Source: Acidobacteriota bacterium (lineage in GTDB: Bacteria; Acidobacteriota; Terriglobia; Terriglobales; Acidobacteriaceae). Taken from it: DNA of 64,000 bases. Numbering within the stretch: the stretch's first letter is position 1; each line of letters starts with the position of its first letter. The DNA is taken from the NCBI GenBank assembly GCA_013289795.1, contig JABCZH010000007.1:62001-126000 (forward strand), in the 5' to 3' direction. Positions 1-8,312 of this stretch are shown piece by piece. Below the pieces are notes generated by a model. That model saw nothing but the letters and a program-made list of their open reading frames with translations. It had not been told where the DNA came from and searched no databases. The translations under genes were made by a program, and so were the position numbers.

Positions 1-587
1 GCTTCACCCTTAATGTTGGTGATACTTACCAAGCAGAACCGTGCGGCGGGAGCATGTGTGTTCACCTCGTGTACGGCAAACACAGCAAGGCAGCGATCAT
101 TCGGTATGCGATTGTTGAGACTGTGGGCAGGCCACAGCCTCAGCCGCCTCCGGCGCAGGAACCTCCTCTGTCCAAGGAAGCCCCGCCCTCCATCGAGGCA
201 CCGAAATCGGCGGGCGCAAACTCTGGATTCCCTGCCCGCTGGAAATCCATGATGAGCGGAACAATCCGAACCCTTCGTTTTGAAGGCGAATACATCTACG
301 GCGAAACAGTTCTTTCGGAAGCTGCGGTGAAGGCTGGCGCGTTCGCCCTCATGGACGTCAAGAAGGATGGTGACAAGTATGTGGGCAAGGTAAACGGTCG
401 CCTCGTGAGGCAAGACGGCGGCGCATCCTGTTCGGCTACTCGGCCCATTGAACTCACGCTCGTAACGCCAGATCGCATCGAAGGTCGCTCTTTTTATCCG
501 CCTCTGAATGCGAAGATTGATTGGAACACGTGTACCTATGCACTGCCAGCGAATTGGCAACCGTTCACATGGATTCCTGTGAGGTAG
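1..587 (+). CDS. Unknown protein, 5' end outside the window
   Basis: An open frame runs from the first complete codon (base 3) to a TAG at 585-587. It has no stop upstream of the first internal ATG (54), so the true start probably lies left of the window. The visible part is about 194 residues. A proline-rich linker (about residues 85-130 of the window counting from 54 as 30-60) is followed by a compact C-terminal half with a GASC-type cysteine and a second cysteine in the sequence NTCTY, which could form a disulfide. I do not recognise the family. It lies in the island that ends at 8288 and reads toward the leftward methyltransferase gene, so its product could be island cargo. No membrane segment is visible. 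Confidence 0.5.
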   Translation, partial: FTLNVGDTYQAEPCGGSMCVHLVYGKHSKAAIIRYAIVETVGRPQPQPPPAQEPPLSKEAPPSIEAPKSAGANSGFPARWKSMMSGTIRTLRFEGEYIYGETVLSEAAVKAGAFALMDVKKDGDKYVGKVNGRLVRQDGGASCSATRPIELTLVTPDRIEGRSFYPPLNAKIDWNTCTYALPANWQPFTWIPVR

Positions 588-651
588 CCACGGAAGCGAA
601 GCCGTGCCAGGCCCATGACTAGATTTTGATTTGCGAAGGCTTCCGGGTCTG

Positions 652-2235
652 CTACGGGTTACGCTTCCGACCGCTCCGTCTTGCCAGTCTTTGCCGTATG
701 AAGTCAGTGAGCGCAATTCCCTTCAGCTTCTGTTTGTTTCCATCAACTTTGACCCAGGCGTCACCGCCACTGGTGTAGTATGGCTCAGCTGAGTGAGAAG
801 CTGGCACAATCATTTCCACGACACATAGATCAGGCACTTTCTGCCCGTGCTCATCATGGACCTCGTGAATCTCTACTCGGTACCTCGAAGGATCAACTCT
901 TGGCTCAATCTGATTTAGTTTTGCGCTAACGTCGCGCCTCACCTTATCGCGATCTTGATAGCTCAAGCGGACGCCGACAACAATTCTGTCCCTGTCTCTG
1001 ATGCCCCAAAGAATCCTGCCACCCTCACTATTCAAAAAGGAGACTGCATATTCGTCAGATGTGTTCACAATACTGCTAACCGCGCCGGTCGGGCTCTTGA
1101 TTTCCTTGAACTCAAAATGTCTTGTTTCCTCGAAAGGTACTTCATGGTCCAGGATAAACTCTATTTGGCCCATCGAGACGAAGTCGTCTATCCTGACGGC
1201 CACTCGCTTAAACTCAGCTCGTTTAACCGGGATGGGACTGAGGCTGTCGGCATCACCCACTGAGAACTTCATAGGCTGAGTGTGCCCGAACTCCCGAATA
1301 AGCCTTTGGGTGGTGATTTCGATGGCTTCTTTGGACGTGTCGCATGCAATCCACCGTCTTTGGTGACGCTCGGCTGCCACAACGGTCGTGCCGGAGCCAC
1401 AGAATGGGTCCAGTACGACTTCGCCCTCGTTTGATCCTTTATACAAAAGTCTTTCCAGCACCCCCAGTGGTTTCTGGGTTGGGTACTGTGTGTTTTCCTT
1501 GGATGCCGGGGAGAGGCGGGGGATATCAGTCCAAATAGTTCCGACCTCAACACCCTCGTTTTCATTCAAGAACACCTTGAGTCTTGGTACTCGCTCTTTC
1601 CCACTCTGATAGATCCTACCGTCCTGTTCCAGCTGCTGAAGTGTCCCTAAGCCGAAACGCCAGGATCGGCCCTCAGCCGGCGTGATGCCGTTCCATTCAA
1701 ACTGGAGATTAGGTTGGACAACAGACGCTGTCAGATCGGCTAGAGCGAATGGGCCGCGAGTATCCGATTTCGTGAAACGTCGCCTTTCGTCACGGTTGAG
1801 GGCTCTGAAGATGGCGTTGTCCGTGGATTTGTTTGACTTACTGTAGTGAAGAATAGCATCGTGTTGCGTGCCAGATCTCCTTGTGCGCGAATGGGGTCCT
1901 TGATGGTATTTCCAGACTATCTCGTCCCTGAAGTGCGCCTCTCCGAACACTTGGTTGAGAATGAGACGGATGGAGAAGGCTGATAAAGGCTGAGCCTGAA
2001 AGAAAAGGACACCGGTTGGTTTCAAGACTCGGTGAGCCTGCTGGCAAACCCTGGAAATAAATTGCAGTTGCTGATAATCGGAGTCGTCTTCGTTTCCGGT
2101 GGATACGCTTTGCCGGATGTTTGAGCGTGAGGAAAGGGGCGGGTCCAAGTACACAAGGTCAATTGACTCTGCATCCAAGCGCTGCATCAAGTCAATACAA
2201 TCTGCCTGGAACAAAGCGTTTGGCGTTATTACCAT
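652..2235 (-). CDS. Beta-class DNA methyltransferase fused to a C-terminal AlbA_2-like domain
   Basis: A 527-residue protein. The N-terminal part is an amino-DNA methyltransferase of the beta class: the catalytic motif IV DPPL (31-34) comes first and the S-adenosylmethionine motif DPFCGSGTT (276-284) comes last, with a probable target-recognition stretch between them. DPPL rather than DPPY or SPPY leaves the base (N6-adenine or N4-cytosine) open. From about residue 369 the protein changes character. The motif RHFEFKE, then GGRILWGI and a following Val/Gly-rich strand, resemble the AlbA_2 (Schlafen-like, ATP/nucleic-acid-binding) domain. Such a fusion is unusual for a modification enzyme. The gene is divergent from the restriction pair at 2376-7900, with 140 bp between starts. 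It may protect against that nuclease or be a separate modifier. The methyltransferase call is firm; the AlbA_2 call is moderate. Confidence 0.82.
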   Translation of the reverse strand: MVITPNALFQADCIDLMQRLDAESIDLVYLDPPLSSRSNIRQSVSTGNEDDSDYQQLQFISRVCQQAHRVLKPTGVLFFQAQPLSAFSIRLILNQVFGEAHFRDEIVWKYHQGPHSRTRRSGTQHDAILHYSKSNKSTDNAIFRALNRDERRRFTKSDTRGPFALADLTASVVQPNLQFEWNGITPAEGRSWRFGLGTLQQLEQDGRIYQSGKERVPRLKVFLNENEGVEVGTIWTDIPRLSPASKENTQYPTQKPLGVLERLLYKGSNEGEVVLDPFCGSGTTVVAAERHQRRWIACDTSKEAIEITTQRLIREFGHTQPMKFSVGDADSLSPIPVKRAEFKRVAVRIDDFVSMGQIEFILDHEVPFEETRHFEFKEIKSPTGAVSSIVNTSDEYAVSFLNSEGGRILWGIRDRDRIVVGVRLSYQDRDKVRRDVSAKLNQIEPRVDPSRYRVEIHEVHDEHGQKVPDLCVVEMIVPASHSAEPYYTSGGDAWVKVDGNKQKLKGIALTDFIRQRLARRSGRKRNP

Positions 2236-2308
2236 CTTCGCCCTGGCGCCCTCAGCTCCACTGGGATAACTTTATGCCCCGCTCCGGGCGGTAAGCTAGT
2301 ATTTGTTG

Positions 2309-2344
2309 TGTCCGGCAAGATAAAATCCTCTATTCTTCCGGACA
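2309..2344. promoter_or_regulatory. Inverted repeat in the divergent restriction-modification promoter region
   Basis: TGTCCGG at 2309-2315 is mirrored by CCGGACA at 2338-2344, with a 22-base A/T-rich spacer containing TAAAAT at 2321-2326. It lies 32 bp before the rightward methyltransferase start, in the only gap between the two divergent methyltransferase genes. It could be an operator or a leader hairpin. No controller (C) protein gene is seen beside it. Confidence 0.35.
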
Positions 2345-2375
2345 ACTCTAGCACGCAAGAGGTTAGCTCTCTCAG

Positions 2376-5054
2376 ATGCCACGAAAGAAAAGAACTGGCG
2401 GGCCGCCGAAGCGTCCGATTGGCCGTTACGAACACACCGACAAGAAGCGCATCAACAATCCTCCCGTCGGTTTGGTCACGCCCCAGACTGATCCCCTGCT
2501 ACCCACCCACAAAATCTACGACTACACTCAGCCCGTCCCAACGGTAAAGCCCGGCAAGGATTTGGACTATGATCCTCATCTTGACCCGCAACTGGTCTGG
2601 GCGGGCAAGAAAGAGCACACCTCGTTCGAAGTTCATACCGCCTCGCTGCATGTTCACGAGCGCATTGACCCCTCAACCATTATCGAAGCCGTTCGCCAGC
2701 GCAACGGCAACGGACTGCCGGAGCAGCCCTCGCTTTTCGAGCGCAAGGAAGAAAACCCGCCGCTCCGCGAGGCCATTGATTTCTACAAGCACGCGCACGG
2801 CTGGTCGAACCGGCTGATTGCCGGCGATTCGCTGCTGGTGATGAACTCGTTGCTGGAGAAGGAAGGCATGGCGGGACAGGTGCAAATGGTGTACATCGAC
2901 CCGCCATATGGGATCAAGTATGGATCGAATTTCCAGCCGTTCGTGAACAAGCGGGATGTGCGCGATGGGCGGGACGAAGACCTGACCCAGGAGCCGGAAA
3001 TGATCCGGGCCTTCCGGGATACATGGGAATTGGGCATCCACTCCTATCTAACTTACCTAAGAGACCGTGCTCTCCTTGCGAAGGAACTGTTGCACGAATC
3101 TGGATCGTGTTTCGTTCAGATCAGTGACGAAAACCTGCACCGTGTAACTTGTGTTCTTGATGAAGTGTTCGGGCCGAGCAGTCTTATCTCCATAATCGCG
3201 TTTAGGAAAACGACTAGTGCTTCGGGCGATTTGCTCTCTAGCGTAAGCGATTACCTGCTGTGGTATGCCCGCGATGGACAGAAACTGAAGTATCGCCGCC
3301 TCAACGTTGCCAAGCGGCTCGGTGGTGTCGGTGCTTCTCAGTACACATGGGTCGAGCTGCCCGACGGCCGAAGGCAAGATTTCGGTTCCGCAGAAAGATT
3401 GAACAGCGCGCCAGCGGGTTCGCGCATTTTTCAGCACGATAATCTCGTTAGTCAGAGACCGGCACAGGGAACTGACGTTAGAGAATTTCACTTCGAGGGC
3501 AAGGAGTTTGCGCCGGGTAAAGGGACATTCAAGACGGACCTGAAGGGCCTCAAACAGCTTGCGGCAGCACGTCGCTTGATGGCCCTTGGAAATACTCTGC
3601 GGTATGTTCGTTATCTAGACGACTTCTCCGTGTTTCCAATATCGAACCTGTGGGATGACACTAGCATTTCAGGATTCGCGAGCCCTAAATCTTACGTAGT
3701 CCAGACTGCACCCATCATCACCCAGCGCTGTCTCCTTATGACCACCGACCCCGGCGATCTCGTCCTCGATCCCACCTGCGGCTCCGGTACCACCGCCTTT
3801 GTTGCCGAGCAGTGGGGCCGCCGCTGGATCACCTGCGATACTTCCCGCGTCGCCGTGACACTCGCCAAGCAGCGCCTCATGGCCGCCGACTTCGATTACT
3901 ACGAACTCGCCCATCCCCAGGAAGGCATCGGCAGCGGCTTCAATTACAAAAAAGTCCCGCACGTCACCCTGAAATCCATCGCCAACAACCCCGAGATTCG
4001 CGAGGGCATGACTCGCGAGCAGATTGACGCCGCCATCGCCCGCTACGCCGACCAGGAAACGCTCTACGATCAGCCTTACATCGACAAGTCCCGCGTCCGC
4101 GTCACCGGCCCGTTCACGGTTGAGGCCGTGCCCGCTCCGACAGTCAGATCGCTCGAAGACATTGAAGTAAGAGGCTCCGAAGCAACACCGGGCAAGCCCC
4201 AGCAATCCCTGGCAGATTTTCGCCACGCGGCCACGCCCTTGCTTGACGCTTCCATCACCCGCTCCGGCCCCACACTCCGCCACACCGAATGGCGCGACGA
4301 GTTGCTGAAAACCGGTATTCGCGGCAAGGGAGGTCACAAGATCGATTTCTCTCGCGTCGAGCCGCTGGCTGGAACACGCTGGCTGCATGCCGATGCCGAA
4401 ACCCAAGGCGTAAAACCAGAGCGCGTCGTCATTTCCTTCGGCCCGGAATTCAGCCTGCTGGAGCAGCGCCAAGTCGAGCTGGCATGGGAGGAAGCACGAA
4501 CCCTCAGCCCGAAACCGGCCATTCTACTATTCGCGGCTTTTGAATTCGATCCCGAAGCCGCCAAAGATATCGACGGCCTGACCAAAGAAAAAACCGGGAT
4601 GACTTTCCTTACCGCCCAGATGAACGCCGACCTGCTCACCGAAGACCTCAAGAAGAAACGGGCCTCGAACCAAAGCTTCTGGCTGGTGGGCCGTCCCGAT
4701 GTCGATTTGCGGCGTATTAAAGACAAGTGGGAACTCGAAGTCCGAGGCTTCGACTATTACAACACGCGCACTGGCACGATTGAATCCGGGGATACATCGA
4801 AGATTGCCATGTGGCTGCTTGATACGGACTACGACGGCCGGAGTCTTTATCCGCGACAGGTCTTCTTCCCCATGGCCGATGATGACGGCGGCTGGGCGCG
4901 GTTGGCACGCAATCTGAAAGCGGAGATCGATCCAGAGCTGATTGAATCTTACCGCGGCGTGGTGTCGTTGCCGTTTGAGGCAGGCAAGTACATCGCCGTG
5001 AAGGTGATCGACGATCGAGGGATTGAGAGTTTGAAGGTAGTGGAGGCTAAGTAG
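2376..5054 (+). CDS. Type III-like site-specific DNA methyltransferase (Mod subunit)
   Basis: An 892-residue beta-class amino-methyltransferase. Motif IV DPPY is at 175-178, preceded by MVYI. The S-adenosylmethionine motif DPTCGSGTT is at 465-473, after a long variable region that probably reads the DNA target. DPPY with this order fits N6-adenine methylation, as in type III Mod proteins. About 170 residues before motif IV and about 400 after the SAM motif are extra compared with small orphan methyltransferases. The C-terminal extension may dock the nuclease partner. The stop codon TAG (5052-5054) shares its last G with the GTG start of the next gene, so translation is probably coupled and the two proteins made in fixed ratio. 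The start ATG follows a GCACGCAAGAGG stretch. Confidence 0.88.
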   Translation: MPRKKRTGGPPKRPIGRYEHTDKKRINNPPVGLVTPQTDPLLPTHKIYDYTQPVPTVKPGKDLDYDPHLDPQLVWAGKKEHTSFEVHTASLHVHERIDPSTIIEAVRQRNGNGLPEQPSLFERKEENPPLREAIDFYKHAHGWSNRLIAGDSLLVMNSLLEKEGMAGQVQMVYIDPPYGIKYGSNFQPFVNKRDVRDGRDEDLTQEPEMIRAFRDTWELGIHSYLTYLRDRALLAKELLHESGSCFVQISDENLHRVTCVLDEVFGPSSLISIIAFRKTTSASGDLLSSVSDYLLWYARDGQKLKYRRLNVAKRLGGVGASQYTWVELPDGRRQDFGSAERLNSAPAGSRIFQHDNLVSQRPAQGTDVREFHFEGKEFAPGKGTFKTDLKGLKQLAAARRLMALGNTLRYVRYLDDFSVFPISNLWDDTSISGFASPKSYVVQTAPIITQRCLLMTTDPGDLVLDPTCGSGTTAFVAEQWGRRWITCDTSRVAVTLAKQRLMAADFDYYELAHPQEGIGSGFNYKKVPHVTLKSIANNPEIREGMTREQIDAAIARYADQETLYDQPYIDKSRVRVTGPFTVEAVPAPTVRSLEDIEVRGSEATPGKPQQSLADFRHAATPLLDASITRSGPTLRHTEWRDELLKTGIRGKGGHKIDFSRVEPLAGTRWLHADAETQGVKPERVVISFGPEFSLLEQRQVELAWEEARTLSPKPAILLFAAFEFDPEAAKDIDGLTKEKTGMTFLTAQMNADLLTEDLKKKRASNQSFWLVGRPDVDLRRIKDKWELEVRGFDYYNTRTGTIESGDTSKIAMWLLDTDYDGRSLYPRQVFFPMADDDGGWARLARNLKAEIDPELIESYRGVVSLPFEAGKYIAVKVIDDRGIESLKVVEAK

Positions 5055-7900
5055 TGAGTACCAGTCACAATCCCGGCATTGCCACCATCGATCAACTCAT
5101 CATCAATTCTCCATACGAAGAGCCGACCGAGCACTGGAAATACCATCGCGAAACGCGCCTGTTTACGCGCGAACCCGAGCGGCGCAAAGCTGGTTATATT
5201 CGGGCGTCGGATTCCTCGCGATCATTCGATGATCCCGGCATTTTCGTGGAGTTGCCGCTGGTCAACAAGATTCGCCCGCGGATCAACGCTTGGCGGCGAG
5301 CCGACTATCCGGGTGCGACTGGCATCACGAAGCGACTCTTGCAACATTGGCGCGACCACGAGCAGCGGGAAGACCGACGTTTTTTCTTCTGTCAGCTTGA
5401 GGCCATTGAAACTCTGATCTGGACGGTGGAAGCAGCGCCTTCGGAGCGAACGGGTATTGACATTCCCAGTGACGGCGGGCCGTTTACGCGGATGTGCTCG
5501 AAGATGGCGACCGGCTCGGGCAAGACCATCGTCATGGCGATGCTGATCGCCTGGCAGGTGCTGAATAAAGCGACCTATCCACAGGACAAGCGTTTCTCCA
5601 AGAACATTCTGATTATCGCTCCGGGGCTCACGGTTAAGAGCCGTTTGGAAGTCCTGATACCTAGTAGTCCGGGAAATTACTACAGCGAGTTCCAGATCGT
5701 TCCGCCGGGCCTCGAAGACAAGTTGCGCCAGGGACAGAGTTGCCGCGTGATGATCCACAATCGGCACAAACTGGATTGGGAAACCGAAGAACAGGTGGCC
5801 CGAAAGCGCAGCGTGGACAAGCGCGGAGCCAAAAGCGACGAGGCTTATGTACGCGACGTGCTGGGCGAAATGGCTTCTGCGGAGAACATCGTCGTGATCA
5901 ACGATGAAGCCCATCATGCCTGGCGAGTGCCACCAAAGAGGAAGCTTCCCGGAGTTTCCAAAGAGGAATTAAAAGACGCGGCCAACTGGATTGAAGGCTT
6001 GGACCGCATTCATCGGGCGCGTGGCATTCTGACTTGCTTCGACCTGACAGCAACGCCCTTTGCTCCGACTGGCAAGAAAAGTGGCGATGAAACGCTTTTT
6101 GGATGGATCGTAAGCGACTTTGGATTGAATGATGCAATTGAATCTGGCCTGGTGAAAACGCCGAGAGTGGTAATTCGCGACGACGGCGAACCCGGGGCTA
6201 ACTACAAGTCGAAGTTCTACCACATCTATGCGGACTCCGACGTAAAGACCGATCTCAACCGGAAGGCTGAACCGCAGGTACCATTGCCGGATTTGGTGAC
6301 GATTGGCTACTACTTCTTGGGAAAAGACTGGCTGGAAGCGAAGAAACGATGGAAAAAGGAGAAGCAGCCGACCCCGCCGGTGATGATTACGGTGGCCAAC
6401 ATTACCCACACAGCCGCACGCGTGCAATTCGCTTTCGCGCACAAGAAAATTTTCATCGAGGAACTGTGCGACGAAGACAGGATTCTGCACATCGATTCAA
6501 GAGTCCTGGGTGAAGCGGAAGAAGAAGATGACCCGGTGCAGTTAAATCTGACCGCGCTCGATTTGGAGTCCGAAGATTCGGAGGGCGAGGACGAGAGCAC
6601 TCCCAAGCGCAAGCTCTCCAAGAAAGAGCAAGCTGAGAAGTTACGGCTCCAGGTAGATACAGTTGGCCGTCCAGGAACGCGGGGCGCTCAGATTCAGAAT
6701 GTAATCTCCGTCGGAATGCTTTCTGAAGGGTGGGACGCCAAGACCGTCACCCACATCATGGGGCTGCGGGCATTCACTTCGCAGCTTCTGTGCGAGCAGG
6801 TTGTGGGGCGAGGTTTGCGAAGGGCGTCATACGAGGTTGACCCGAAGACTGGGCTCTTCCAGCCCGAATATGTCAACATCTTCGGCGTTCCCTTCACCTT
6901 TCTTCCTCACGAGGGCACAGGAGATGGGCCGGCCCCACCTCCTCCGGCTCCTAAGACCCTTATTGAAGCGCTGCCGGAGCGCAAAGCGTACGAGATCAGC
7001 TGGCCGAATGTTCTGCGTGTTGACCACGAATACCGCCCCCAACTGTCTCTCGATATCCCGAAGGTCCCGCTACTGATGCTCAACGCCTACGAGACACCCA
7101 CTCTGGCTCAGCTTGCGCCGGTCATCGAAGGCAAACCCGATGTAACGCGAATTACTGAGATCGTGATCCGAGACCTGGGCCAGAAGTTTCGGATGCAGAA
7201 GATCATCTTCTCAATCGCAAGCGATGTATTCGATCAGATGAGGACCACATGGAAGGGCAGCCAGGAATATCTTCTTGCCCAACTTATCCGCTTGGTCGAA
7301 CGCTTCATTGAGAGTGACAGAGTCCGCGTCGATCCGGATCTATTCAACAATGACGACTTAAGGCGGCGAATTGTTATTACGCTGAATATGGCGAAGGTGG
7401 TCGAACACATCAGGCAGGCGATCCGCTTCGCAAATGCGCTGACACTGGTTCCCGTCTTCGATACCGAGCGGCCGATCCGTTCCACCGGCGACATGCTGCC
7501 ATGGCGAACAGGCAAAGCGTGTGAACATACCAACCATTCGCATATCAACATGTGTGTATTCGACAGCCGATGGGAAGCAAATGAAGCTTTCGAACTTGAC
7601 CGCAATCCCTATGTGCGTGCGTGGGCCAAGAACGATCACCTGAACTTTGAGATTGCTTACTCGTTCCGCGGTATTGTCCACAAGTTCCGGCCGGATTACC
7701 TGGTTCGACTGGCAAATGGCAAGATGCTGGTTCTTGAGGTAAAGGGCCAGGACGATCAGCAGCAGCAAACTAAACGCGAATTCTTGGCCGAGTGGGTCCG
7801 GGCTGTGAATGGTCACGGCGGTTTCGGCGAGTGGGCCGCGGACGTGTCACGGCACCCTAATGACCTGCTTGACATTCTGGGGAGACACAGCAAACCGTGA
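5054..7900 (+). CDS. Superfamily 2 helicase-nuclease, type III-like restriction subunit (Res)
   Basis: A 948-residue protein starting with GTG. The order is: short N-terminal region with a Q-like motif (FFCQLEAIETL, from about 111), Walker A ATGSGKT (152-158), DEAH-box NDEAHH (283-288), helicase motif VI QVVGRGLRR (about 582-590), and a C-terminal PD-(D/E)XK nuclease core with D881 and E895-V-K897. This is the layout of type III Res subunits and related single-chain restriction helicases: ATP-driven translocation plus DNA cleavage. An acidic, low-complexity stretch lies near residues 490-525. It overlaps the upstream methyltransferase gene by one base. With that gene it makes a complete restriction-modification pair, and all catalytic motifs are intact. 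The exact type (III or a type III-like family such as BPTD_3080) cannot be settled by eye. Confidence 0.88.
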   Translation: MSTSHNPGIATIDQLIINSPYEEPTEHWKYHRETRLFTREPERRKAGYIRASDSSRSFDDPGIFVELPLVNKIRPRINAWRRADYPGATGITKRLLQHWRDHEQREDRRFFFCQLEAIETLIWTVEAAPSERTGIDIPSDGGPFTRMCSKMATGSGKTIVMAMLIAWQVLNKATYPQDKRFSKNILIIAPGLTVKSRLEVLIPSSPGNYYSEFQIVPPGLEDKLRQGQSCRVMIHNRHKLDWETEEQVARKRSVDKRGAKSDEAYVRDVLGEMASAENIVVINDEAHHAWRVPPKRKLPGVSKEELKDAANWIEGLDRIHRARGILTCFDLTATPFAPTGKKSGDETLFGWIVSDFGLNDAIESGLVKTPRVVIRDDGEPGANYKSKFYHIYADSDVKTDLNRKAEPQVPLPDLVTIGYYFLGKDWLEAKKRWKKEKQPTPPVMITVANITHTAARVQFAFAHKKIFIEELCDEDRILHIDSRVLGEAEEEDDPVQLNLTALDLESEDSEGEDESTPKRKLSKKEQAEKLRLQVDTVGRPGTRGAQIQNVISVGMLSEGWDAKTVTHIMGLRAFTSQLLCEQVVGRGLRRASYEVDPKTGLFQPEYVNIFGVPFTFLPHEGTGDGPAPPPPAPKTLIEALPERKAYEISWPNVLRVDHEYRPQLSLDIPKVPLLMLNAYETPTLAQLAPVIEGKPDVTRITEIVIRDLGQKFRMQKIIFSIASDVFDQMRTTWKGSQEYLLAQLIRLVERFIESDRVRVDPDLFNNDDLRRRIVITLNMAKVVEHIRQAIRFANALTLVPVFDTERPIRSTGDMLPWRTGKACEHTNHSHINMCVFDSRWEANEAFELDRNPYVRAWAKNDHLNFEIAYSFRGIVHKFRPDYLVRLANGKMLVLEVKGQDDQQQQTKREFLAEWVRAVNGHGGFGEWAADVSRHPNDLLDILGRHSKP

Positions 7901-8243
7901 GGATGTTGCAGGTACCGTTCCACCTCGGTAAGCATGCTACCGATTAGGCCCCGGCGTGAGCATGATCTGAGCAACCTGGAAAATTTATCGAGCGGTCTAT
8001 GGACTGTCCACACCCCCAACCGACCACCGTTTTTGCCCCCCTGGGTCGGCCAAAGCATAAGCGGAGGCTGTGACCGTTTTTGTGTCGTTGTTTGTGTCGT
8101 AACCTGGTCTGAGCACCCCAGTCAACGCGTGTCCGCTCGTGTCATCTCCTGCCCTCTGCACTTCGTGTAAATGGTAGGCACCTCAAGCGTTACTGTTCAC
8201 TTCTGGCCATCCGAGTCATTTGCTGTCCCCATCATTCGGGGAA
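7901..8243. other. Non-coding right end of the genomic island
   Basis: This is a 343-bp gap between the restriction gene and the tRNA fragment. No convincing gene is present; the short open frames have no recognisable content. It contains a direct repeat (8079-8100) and a 5-bp hairpin, TCCCC at 8226-8230 with GGGGA at 8238-8242, immediately before the tRNA homology begins. Such gaps next to attachment sites often carry integrase arm-binding sites, but this is inference. Confidence 0.5.
8079..8100 (+). repeat. Direct repeat of TTTGTGTCGT near the attachment site
   Basis: TTTGTGTCGT occurs at 8079-8088 and again at 8091-8100, a 12-bp period. It lies about 145 bp inside the presumed attachment site. 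It could be an arm-type recombinase site or chance. Confidence 0.4.
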
Positions 8244-8288
8244 ATGGCATGGAAGAGGTCGTCGGTTCGATCCCGACCAGGTCCACCA
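8244..8288 (+). other. Displaced 3' half of tRNA-Ala(GGC): attachment-site scar
   Basis: The sequence reads as a tRNA from the anticodon loop to the CCA end. Loop ATGGCAT is at 8244-8250 with anticodon GGC at 8246-8248, followed by stem strand GGAAG, variable loop AGGTC, T arm GTCGG-loop-CCGAC (8261-8277), acceptor strand CAGGTCC, and ACCA (8285-8288). U70 in the acceptor strand fits the G3-U70 identity pair of alanine tRNA. The bases before the loop (CGGGGAA) cannot pair as the 5' anticodon strand (CTTCC expected), and no D arm or 5' acceptor strand is found upstream. It is therefore a fragment and not a gene. Integrating elements duplicate the 3' part of the tRNA they enter, so this marks the island's right boundary. 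The intact tRNA should lie to the left, outside the window. Confidence 0.85.
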
Positions 8289-8312
8289 AATTCCTCAACA
8301 ATTCCATTCTGC

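Noticed and set aside
8190-8288. A complete tRNA gene at the island border
   Set aside because: No D arm or 5' acceptor strand can be placed upstream, and the 5' anticodon strand does not pair. Only the 3' half is present.
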